Shown piece after piece: positions 7,887 through 15,194 of a stretch of 34,915 nt of DNA. Numbering within the stretch: the first letter of the stretch is position 1; each line of letters opens with the position of its first letter. The position numbers were made by a program, and so were the translations under genes. Below the pieces are notes generated by a model. It worked only from the letters and a program-made list of their open reading frames with translations, did no database searches and was not told the origin of the DNA. The DNA comes from TC-15 sp034437275 (GTDB taxonomy: Bacteria > Chloroflexota > Anaerolineae > Aggregatilineales > Aggregatilineaceae), in NCBI GenBank assembly GCA_034437275.1, contig DAOTUD010000135.1:1-34915 (forward strand), given 5' to 3'.

Positions 7887-7906
7887 TTTTGGGAGCGCTC
7901 TCAAAA
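7887..7906. promoter_or_regulatory. Operator 2 for the LacI-family regulator
   Basis: TTTTGGGAGCGCTCTCAAAA is a 20-base near-palindrome (one mismatched pair) with the same centre, AGCGCT, as operator 1. It lies 30 bases before the 1156-residue enzyme gene. A TTGGAC box at 7861 is the only promoter-like element upstream, and its -10 partner is poor. Confidence 0.68.
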
Positions 7907-7936
7907 TGACGCACATGCTCGAAGGAAAATTGTTTC

Positions 7937-10900
7937 ATGAACACACAGCACACTGTTTTCGTCGGTAACGCCGCACAGCAGCCTGACCATGCCCGCGTCA
8001 GCGGCGGCTATGTCACCCTGTTTGACGAACCGTTCTACTGCATCCGGCACTACGATGCCATGCCGCCCTTTTTCATGTCGCTGATCAGCAGTTCGGATCA
8101 CTGGCTGTTCATTTCGTCCACCGGCGGCCTGACGGCAGGGCGCAAAACCGCCGATCATGCCCTGTTCCCGTACTACACCGTGGACCGGATCACCGAAAAC
8201 CACGCCAACACGGGCAGTCAAACGCTGCTGCTGGCCACGCGCCAGGGCCGCACCCTGCTCTGGGAGCCGTTCGCGGATCGCTATCGCGGCCTGTACCGCG
8301 TTGAGCGCAACCTGTACAAGAACATCCCCGGCACCGCCCTGGTTTTCGAGGCAATCAACCACGATCTGGCGCTCCGCTTCTGCTATGCATGGCGCACCAG
8401 CCCGGAATTTGGGTTTATCAAAACGGCCTGGCTGGCCAATCACGCCCCAACGGCCTGCCGGGTGGAACTGCTCGACGGGCTGCAAAACCTGCTGCCGGCC
8501 CACGTACACGCCCAAACGCAGAACGAGTTCAGCGTGCTGCTGGATGCCTACAAGCGCAGCGAGATGGACCCGGCGACCGGCCTGGGCCTGTTTGCGCTGA
8601 GTTCCCGCCTGACGGATCTGGCGGAACCCAGCGAATCCCTGCGCGCCAATACGGTCTGGCAGGTCGGGCTGGAGGACGTGACCCATCTGCTGTCCGCCCG
8701 GCAGCTTGACGCTTTCCGGCGGGGGGATGGCGTCACGCCGGAGGCAGATATGCGTGGGATGCGCGGGGCGTATTTCGCACACGCGGCGTTTGATCTCGCG
8801 CCGGAGGCCGAACGCACGTGGCATCTGGTTAGCGACGTGGATCAGGACAGCGCGGCGGTTGCCAGCCTGCGCCACATGTTGCAGCACAGCGACGCGACCA
8901 CGCTGGCCGACCGTGTTACGCAGGACATCTGCGCGAGCCGTCACAAGCTGGTGACGATCGTTGGCGCGGCGGATGGGCTGCAAACTTCGGCGGACACGCT
9001 GAGCACCGCGCACCATTTCGCCAACGTGCTGTTTAACGTGATGCGCGGCGGCGTGTTCGCCAACCAGTACCGGATCGACACGCGCGATCTGCGCGCCTAC
9101 ATCGCCACCCACCGGCGCGCCCTGCTCCAGGAGCACGCCGGCTTTTTCGCCGAACTGCCCCCGACGATCAATGTGAACGAGCTGAAAGCGCGGGCGGTGA
9201 CGGTGGGGTCGCCCGATCTGCTGCGGCTGTGCATCACCTACCTGCCGCTGACCTTCAGCCGCCGGCACGGCGATCCCAGCCGCCCCTGGAACCAGTTTGC
9301 GATCAACATTCGGAACGCCGATGGCTCGCCGCAGCTACATTACGAGGGCAACTGGCGCGATATCTTCCAGAACTGGGAAGCGCTGGCCTTCGCCTACCCG
9401 GCGTACCTGGAAGGCATGATCAGCGTCTTCCTGAACGCGACGACGGTCGACGGCTACAACCCGTATCGCATTACGCGGGGCGGCATCGACTGGGAAGTGC
9501 CCAAACCGGACAACCCCTGGGCCAACATCGGCTATTGGAGCGACCACCAGATCATCTACCTGCAAAAGCTGCTGGAGGCGTGCGCACAGTTCTATCCCGG
9601 CCAGCTCGAAACGCTGCTGACGCGCGCCAGCTTCGCCTACGCCAACGTGCCCTACCGCATCAAGCCTTACGCCGATCTGGTCACCGATCCCTACGACAGC
9701 ATCGAATTTGATGGGGACCTGCACCAGCACATCGCGGCGTTGGTCCAGGCTCACGGCGCAGACGGCAGGCTGGTGATGGACGCGGGCGGCGCGGTGCGGC
9801 ATACCACCCTGGCCGAAAAGCTGCTCAATCTGCTGCTGGCCAAGCTGGTCAACTTCGTGCCGGAGGGCGGCATCTGGATGAACACCCAGCGCCCCGAGTG
9901 GAACGATGCCAACAACGCGCTGGTCGGCAAGGGGCTGTCGGTGGTCACGCTGGGCTATCTGCGGCGCTTCGTGGCGTTCTTCAAGACGCTGCTGGCCGGC
10001 AGCGAGATCGAGACGTTGGCCTTGAGCGCCGAACTCGCCGCGCTGTTGGACGCCATCCGGCGCACTGTGCGCGACCACCACGCGCCCCTGACAGGCCGCA
10101 TCACCGACCAGCAGCGCCGGGGCGTGATGGATGAACTTGGGCAGGCAGGGAGCGATTACCGGTGGACCTGCTACACGCACGGCCTTTCCGGCGACACCGT
10201 CACCGTCCCCACCGCCGATCTGGTCGCCTTCCTGACCGATGCGCAGGCGATCATCGCGCACACGCTGCGCGCCAACCAGCGCGCGGACGGGCTGTATCAC
10301 GCTTACAACGTGCTGCAGTTGGACGGCGACCATGCCGGGGTCACGCACCTGTACGAAATGCTCGAAGGCCAGGTCGCGATCCTGTCGTCGGGCTTGCTCG
10401 CGCCGGACGAGGCGCTGGACCTGCTCCGGAAGCTGCGCCACAGCGCGCTGTATCGCCCGGACCAGCACAGCTACATTCTCTATCCTGACCACGACCTGCC
10501 CGGCTTCATGGAGAAGAACGTCATCCCGGCGGAGGCGGTCCGCGATCTGGCGCTGGTCGCGGCCCTGCAAGACGCGGGCGATGTGCGCCTCATCCACCAG
10601 GACGTAAACGGCGACTTCCACTTCAACGGCGATATCCGCAACGCGCGCGATGTCGCGCAGGTGCTGGAGCGCCTGGCGGAGCAGCCGCGTTTGGCCGACC
10701 TGGTGGCCGCCGAAGCACAGGCCATCCTCGCGCTGTTTGAGGACACCTTCCACCACGCCGCGTTTACCGGTCGCTCTGGCACGTTCTTCGCGTACGAGGG
10801 CTTGGGCAGCATCTACTGGCACATGGTTTCCAAGCTGCTGCTGGCCGTGCAAGAGTCCATCTGGCAGGCCGTCGATACGCAGGCCGCCGAGCCGACGCTC

Positions 10901-11407
10901 ACCGCGCTGGTCGCTGCCTACTACGACATCCGCGCCGGGCTGGGGTTCAACAAAACGCCCGACGTGTATGGCGCGTTCCCGACCGATCCCTATTCCCATA
11001 CGCCGGCAGGGCAGGGCTCAAAACAGCCGGGCATGACGGGCATGGTCAAGGAAGAAATCCTGACGCGGCTGGGCGAACTCGGCCTGCGGGTTGAGCAGGG
11101 GGGCATCACCTTCCATCCGGCGCTGCTGCACACCGCCGAACTGCTCGCCAGCCCCGCGCCGCTGGACTATGTCGACGTGCGCGGCGCGGAACGCCGGGTC
11201 GAGGTCCCCGCCAACGCCATCGCGTTCACGTTTTGCCAGGTACCGGTCATCATCCAGCCAGCCCGCGAGGCGCGCATCGTACTCACCCGGGACGACGGCA
11301 GCACAGCGACGCTCACCGGTCCCCGCCTCAGTCCGGAGGTGAGCCGGTCCATCTTTTGGCGGGAGGGTATGGTGCGGAACCTCGTTGTGTCTCTACCCGC
11401 CACGTAA
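7937..11407 (+). CDS. Large putative (alpha/alpha)-barrel carbohydrate-active enzyme, family uncertain
   Basis: An 1156-residue protein without signal peptide, hence probably cytoplasmic. The N-terminal ~300 residues look like a beta-sandwich. The middle and C-terminal parts have the helix-rich pattern of six-hairpin glycosidases/phosphorylases. Motifs of interest are GYWSDHQ (residues 532-538), QRPEWNDANNAL (651-662), FAYEGLGSIYWHM (about 953-965) and a C-terminal TDPYSHTPAGQGSKQPGMTG segment. WND with an acidic residue nearby resembles the catalytic-acid region of GH94-like phosphorylases and GH15/GH63-type enzymes, making E654 or D657 candidate catalytic residues. I do not recognise a named family with certainty. 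It has an AAGGA site ten bases upstream, is preceded by operator 2 and is followed by the sugar transporter, so it most likely acts on imported oligosaccharides. Confidence 0.62.
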   Translation: MNTQHTVFVGNAAQQPDHARVSGGYVTLFDEPFYCIRHYDAMPPFFMSLISSSDHWLFISSTGGLTAGRKTADHALFPYYTVDRITENHANTGSQTLLLATRQGRTLLWEPFADRYRGLYRVERNLYKNIPGTALVFEAINHDLALRFCYAWRTSPEFGFIKTAWLANHAPTACRVELLDGLQNLLPAHVHAQTQNEFSVLLDAYKRSEMDPATGLGLFALSSRLTDLAEPSESLRANTVWQVGLEDVTHLLSARQLDAFRRGDGVTPEADMRGMRGAYFAHAAFDLAPEAERTWHLVSDVDQDSAAVASLRHMLQHSDATTLADRVTQDICASRHKLVTIVGAADGLQTSADTLSTAHHFANVLFNVMRGGVFANQYRIDTRDLRAYIATHRRALLQEHAGFFAELPPTINVNELKARAVTVGSPDLLRLCITYLPLTFSRRHGDPSRPWNQFAINIRNADGSPQLHYEGNWRDIFQNWEALAFAYPAYLEGMISVFLNATTVDGYNPYRITRGGIDWEVPKPDNPWANIGYWSDHQIIYLQKLLEACAQFYPGQLETLLTRASFAYANVPYRIKPYADLVTDPYDSIEFDGDLHQHIAALVQAHGADGRLVMDAGGAVRHTTLAEKLLNLLLAKLVNFVPEGGIWMNTQRPEWNDANNALVGKGLSVVTLGYLRRFVAFFKTLLAGSEIETLALSAELAALLDAIRRTVRDHHAPLTGRITDQQRRGVMDELGQAGSDYRWTCYTHGLSGDTVTVPTADLVAFLTDAQAIIAHTLRANQRADGLYHAYNVLQLDGDHAGVTHLYEMLEGQVAILSSGLLAPDEALDLLRKLRHSALYRPDQHSYILYPDHDLPGFMEKNVIPAEAVRDLALVAALQDAGDVRLIHQDVNGDFHFNGDIRNARDVAQVLERLAEQPRLADLVAAEAQAILALFEDTFHHAAFTGRSGTFFAYEGLGSIYWHMVSKLLLAVQESIWQAVDTQAAEPTLTALVAAYYDIRAGLGFNKTPDVYGAFPTDPYSHTPAGQGSKQPGMTGMVKEEILTRLGELGLRVEQGGITFHPALLHTAELLASPAPLDYVDVRGAERRVEVPANAIAFTFCQVPVIIQPAREARIVLTRDDGSTATLTGPRLSPEVSRSIFWREGMVRNLVVSLPAT

Positions 11408-11563
11408 AAATCACAGTTTCACTGAAAGGAGAGCGTTATTGGAGAAAATAAGTGTCTGAATAGTCTCGGTCGCAGCATACATAGGCAAATTATTGTGTGC
11501 CAAGTAGACAGCATAAGCAAACAGTATATCGAAATTCAGTTTACCATTTAGGAGAAAAATATA

Positions 11564-12946
11564 ATGCGTAAGTCACGAATTGTTGTAGTGCTAAGCCTGT
11601 TCATCATCGTGGCAGTGTTGATTGCGGTTCCGGGAACTACCCCCACTGCTGACGCTCGCCGGAGGACACAAGTACGTTGGTTTGTTGGGTTGGGTGCTGG
11701 CTCGGATGCGCCGACTATTCCCGCACAAGAAGCCTTCGTCGAAAAGTACAACGAATCGCAGGACGAAATTGAACTGATCGTGGAATTTGTCGATAACAAT
11801 TCGGCATACGACGTCCTGAACACGCAGTTGGCTTCGGGCAACGCCCCAGACATTGTTGGCCCGGTAGGCATTCGCGGTCGCGCGTCATTCCCCGGCGCAT
11901 GGCTGGACCTTGAGCCACTGGTCGAGGAAACCGGCTACGACCTGAGCGATTTCGATCCCGCGTTGGTCGACTTCTACCGTACTGACGATGGCCTGGTGGG
12001 GCTGCCCTTTGCCGTGTTCCCCTCGTTCATTTTCGTGAACAAAGACCTGTTTGATGAAGCCGGAGTCCCCTACCCGCCCCAGGAATATGGCGCAATGTAC
12101 ACCGACTGGAACGGCGTAGAACGTGAATGGAACATCGATACGCTGACCGACCTGGCGATGTACATGACCGTCGACGAAGATGGGAATGATGCCACGATGG
12201 ACGCATTCAACCCCGACGCAATTGTTCAGTTTGGCTTTGGCGTTCAGTGGGCTGATTTGCGTGCGCGTGCCACCTTGTTTGGTGCAGGCAGTCTCATCGA
12301 TGAAAACGGTAACGCCCAGATGCCAGAACACTGGCGCGAGGCGCTGCACTGGAATTACGACGCGATGTGGGAAAACTGGTTCACGCCCAACGCCGTCTAC
12401 AATGGCAGCGACATCATGAACAACGGCAACTGGTTCGAATCCGGCAACATGGCCATGGCGCAGATTCATCTGTGGTACTCGACCTGCTGCATGTGGGGCC
12501 TGGAAGCAAACTGGGATATCGCGGTTATTCCGTCTTACCAGGGCACCACCACTGCCAAACTACATGCCGACACTTTCTCAATCCCCAAGAGCAGCAAGAA
12601 CCCGGACGCAGCCTTTGAAGTGCTCACATACATGCTGGGCGATGGTGCGGGCGAACTGACTCAGATTTACGGCGGGATGCCTGCTCGCCTGAGTCTGCAA
12701 GACTCGTTCTTCGACATACTGACTCAGAATGAATTCTTCGCCGATGTGAACTGGGACGTCGCCGTGCAAAGCCTGAGCTACCCCGACATCCCAAGCCATG
12801 AGGGCGAGATGCCGGCCTTCCTCGAAATCAGTGATCGGTATGGACAGTTGACCCAGTTGATGGAAGGTGAACCAGACCTCGATCTGGATGCTGAAATCGA
12901 CAAGCTGATAGAGGATATTCAGGTCATTCTGGATAGTCAGCGATAA
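11564..12946 (+). CDS. Sugar ABC transporter, extracellular solute-binding protein (family 1)
   Basis: A 460-residue binding protein. Residues 1-32 form a signal peptide (VVVLSLFIIVAVLIAV core, cleavage likely near TADA). The mature part shows the family-1 pattern: NEFxxxVxxNS-like ELIVEFVDNNSAYDVLNTQL, then GNAPDIVGP, GLVGLPFAVFPSFIFVNKDLF and a C-terminal KSSKNPDAAFEVLTYML. Many aromatic residues suit a saccharide pocket. There is no lipobox cysteine, so unlike most such proteins in single-membrane bacteria it is not obviously lipid-anchored. AGGAG lies ten bases before the start. Two permease genes follow, identifying it as the capture component for products of the secreted glucanase. Confidence 0.92.
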   Translation: MRKSRIVVVLSLFIIVAVLIAVPGTTPTADARRRTQVRWFVGLGAGSDAPTIPAQEAFVEKYNESQDEIELIVEFVDNNSAYDVLNTQLASGNAPDIVGPVGIRGRASFPGAWLDLEPLVEETGYDLSDFDPALVDFYRTDDGLVGLPFAVFPSFIFVNKDLFDEAGVPYPPQEYGAMYTDWNGVEREWNIDTLTDLAMYMTVDEDGNDATMDAFNPDAIVQFGFGVQWADLRARATLFGAGSLIDENGNAQMPEHWREALHWNYDAMWENWFTPNAVYNGSDIMNNGNWFESGNMAMAQIHLWYSTCCMWGLEANWDIAVIPSYQGTTTAKLHADTFSIPKSSKNPDAAFEVLTYMLGDGAGELTQIYGGMPARLSLQDSFFDILTQNEFFADVNWDVAVQSLSYPDIPSHEGEMPAFLEISDRYGQLTQLMEGEPDLDLDAEIDKLIEDIQVILDSQR

Positions 12947-12974
12947 CTATCACTAACGTCACCAAGACGTAAAT

Positions 12975-13027
12975 GTGGGCCTGATGAACAGGGAAGTCGC
13001 CAAACTCCAGTTTCTATCAGGCCCCAC
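12975..13027 (+). terminator. Intercistronic hairpin between binding-protein and permease genes
   Basis: GTGGGCCTGAT (12975-12985) pairs with ATCAGGCCCCAC (13016-13027) apart from one bulged base, with a 30-base loop. There is no following T-run. Such hairpins after binding-protein genes (as after malE) stabilise the upstream message or attenuate read-through, giving more binding protein than permease. Confidence 0.6.
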
Positions 13028-13096
13028 AACGCCCACAATTATAGCAGGATAAGTCTAGAAGTTCCTGCTGTAAAGAGTTTTTCAGGACAAAAGCGC

Positions 13097-14077
13097 ATGA
13101 CATTGCTAGATATTGACCTTGCGCCAAGTGACACCATCAGGACTCGTCGAAGAGGTCTCGACCTGCGCCAGCAGGAGGCCAAATGGGGATATATCTTCAT
13201 CAGCCCCTGGTTGATCGGTTTCTTGATCTTTACGATCGTGCCCATGATCGCGTCATTTGGATTCTCGCTGTACGATTTTCAGCTTGCAACCCCAGACGAG
13301 GCCCACTTTATCGGTTTCGATAATTGGGAACGCGCCCTTTTCAATGATGAGCTAGTCTGGAAAGGCTTTCGTGTCACCCTGCTCTTTACCGCCATCTCGA
13401 TCTCCATTAGCACGATCTTGTCGTTTATGCTGGCGGTGCTGCTGAATTCGGAACACTTGATTGGCCGCAACATGTTCCGCACGCTGTTCTATGCGCCGAC
13501 AATGGTACCGTTGATTGCCAGTATTTTGATCTGGAACAGCGTACTCAATGCCCATACCGGGTGGATCAACCGGTTCATTGAAGAACTCACAGGCTACAAT
13601 GCCGTTGGCGTCGATGGTATTCGTTGGCTGGACGAGCCGAGCCTGGTTTACTTTGCCTATACGTTCATCGGTTTATGGGGCATCGGGAATGCGGTGCTGA
13701 TCACGTTGGCCGGGTTACAGGGCGTTCCAACAGAACTATACGAGGCCGCTAAAATCGATGGCGCAGGTTGGGTACGACGCTTACGCTCGGTGACCATCCC
13801 CATGGTTTCCCCCGTGATTTTCTACAACTTAGTGCTGGGCCTGATCGGCTCGCTGCAATATTTCATTGTGCCCTATGTCCTGAACCAGGGAAATGGTTAT
13901 CCCAAAGGGGCTACCCGCTTTTACATGATCCACCTTTACAAACAAGCGTTTGGCTTTGCCAACATGGGGTACGGGGCGACCCTCGCCTGGTTAATGTTCA
14001 TCGTTGCGCTCATCATGACCATCACCTTGTTCGGTACGGCCCGCTATTGGGTCTACTATTCTGGTGGGGAGCAGTGA
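13097..14077 (+). CDS. Sugar ABC transporter permease, MalF/UgpA type
   Basis: A 326-residue inner-membrane permease with six predicted helices; the first is near residues 33-58 (YIFISPWLIGFLIFTIVPMI). The EAA loop that docks the ATPase is clear at about 214-231 (YEAAKIDGAGWVRRLRSV). The N-terminus is cytoplasmic with an Arg-rich stretch. AGGA precedes the start by nine bases. The stop at 14075-14077 lies four bases before the preferred start of the partner permease, so the two are translationally linked. No ATPase gene is in the window, implying a shared MsmK/UgpC-like subunit elsewhere. Confidence 0.93.
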   Translation: MTLLDIDLAPSDTIRTRRRGLDLRQQEAKWGYIFISPWLIGFLIFTIVPMIASFGFSLYDFQLATPDEAHFIGFDNWERALFNDELVWKGFRVTLLFTAISISISTILSFMLAVLLNSEHLIGRNMFRTLFYAPTMVPLIASILIWNSVLNAHTGWINRFIEELTGYNAVGVDGIRWLDEPSLVYFAYTFIGLWGIGNAVLITLAGLQGVPTELYEAAKIDGAGWVRRLRSVTIPMVSPVIFYNLVLGLIGSLQYFIVPYVLNQGNGYPKGATRFYMIHLYKQAFGFANMGYGATLAWLMFIVALIMTITLFGTARYWVYYSGGEQ

Positions 14078-14081
14078 TGAT

Positions 14082-15158
14082 ATGGCTGCCACGACTCAAA
14101 CCATAAACACGCGTTATGTGCAGATCGCCCGCCAACGGCGTAGGCTTTTGATGCATGCCGGTATCACGCTCTTTGTGTTAATCATCCTGTCGGTCTACTT
14201 GATGCCGCTGGTGTATGGGGTGGTCACATCGCTCAAGACGAAAGGTCAGGCGTCCGATTCGCGTGCGCCGCTGCTGCCCAGCGAAAACATCACCATCGAG
14301 TATGAAGGCAAGGCGTATGAAGTCTTCAACGTACCCACCGAGCGTGGGATGCGCGAGTTGGCGCTGTTCAAAAAAGGCCGCAAATCCAGCCAATTCCTCG
14401 ACCCCGACAATCCCGGCGGAGAGGTGATTGAATGGGAAGGAAGCTGGCGCAAATTGGACCCGGTAACAGAAATCGCCCCACAATGGAGCAACTACGAAGA
14501 AGCGTTCAATACCATCGACTTTATGCGATTGCTCGGCAATACCTTGATGTATGCGTTCGTCACTATGGTCGGTGCAGTAGGCTCAGCGGCCTTTGTGGCA
14601 TATGGGTTTGCGCGGTATCGCTTCCCAGGGCGAAATGTCCTGTTTATTCTGATGCTGTCCACCATTATCTTACCTCCACAAGTAACCTTGATCCCGCAGT
14701 ATGCGTTTTTCACGAACACGTTAGGGTGGGGTGGCACTTGGAAGCCGCTGATCATCCCACAGTTTTTTGGCAATGCCTACAATGTCTTTCTGCTGCGGCA
14801 ATACTTCCTGACGATCCCACGCGAAATAGAAGAAGCTGCTCGCATTGACGGCGCAGGCCCCATCCAGACGTTCCTCCGGGTCATTTTGCCACAGGCTGTC
14901 CCCGCGTTGACCGCCGTGTGCCTGTTCCACTTCTTCTTTGCCTGGAACGATTTCTTCGGGCCGTTGATCTACCTGACCGGGGAACAAGATAAATTCCCGA
15001 TTGCAGTGGGGCTTAACTACTTCAACGGCGTGTATAACACCGAGCCGCAACTCATTTTGGCCGCCTCTGTGATGACAATGATTCTGCCGTTGGCGATTTT
15101 CTTTCTCGCCCAGCGTGTGTTTATCCAGGGCATCGTGATTACAGGTGTTGATAAATAA
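14082..15158 (+). CDS. Sugar ABC transporter permease, MalG/UgpE type, with enlarged extracytoplasmic loop
   Basis: A 358-residue permease. TM1 is at about 28-50 and the EAA docking loop at about 249-266 (EEAARIDGAGPIQTFLRV). Between TM1 and TM2 lies a loop of about 100 residues (52-153). Relative to MalG, whose SLKT motif runs quickly to the NY-x-x-x-F element, it contains roughly 60 extra residues (about 70-128) with a YEGKAYEVFNVP / LFKKGRKSSQFLDP pattern that looks like a small beta-domain. The ATG at 14082 is chosen over an upstream GTG at 14064 because GGGGAG lies ten bases before it and it follows the upstream stop by four bases. It pairs with the preceding permease to form the channel. 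Confidence 0.92.
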   Translation: MAATTQTINTRYVQIARQRRRLLMHAGITLFVLIILSVYLMPLVYGVVTSLKTKGQASDSRAPLLPSENITIEYEGKAYEVFNVPTERGMRELALFKKGRKSSQFLDPDNPGGEVIEWEGSWRKLDPVTEIAPQWSNYEEAFNTIDFMRLLGNTLMYAFVTMVGAVGSAAFVAYGFARYRFPGRNVLFILMLSTIILPPQVTLIPQYAFFTNTLGWGGTWKPLIIPQFFGNAYNVFLLRQYFLTIPREIEEAARIDGAGPIQTFLRVILPQAVPALTAVCLFHFFFAWNDFFGPLIYLTGEQDKFPIAVGLNYFNGVYNTEPQLILAASVMTMILPLAIFFLAQRVFIQGIVITGVDK

Positions 15159-15194
15159 CTGGACTGAAATATCCATACAGGAGAAATAACAGCT

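Noticed and set aside
7901..10999. Two long frames (about 455 and 554 codons) antisense to the 1156-residue enzyme
   Set aside because: Low-complexity Arg/Gln/Val-rich translations without motifs or ribosome sites; they mirror the codon bias of the real gene.
11408..11563. Promoter or operator between the 1156-residue enzyme and the binding-protein gene
   Set aside because: TTGTGT and GTATAT boxes exist but are badly spaced, and no AGCGCT-centred palindrome is present.
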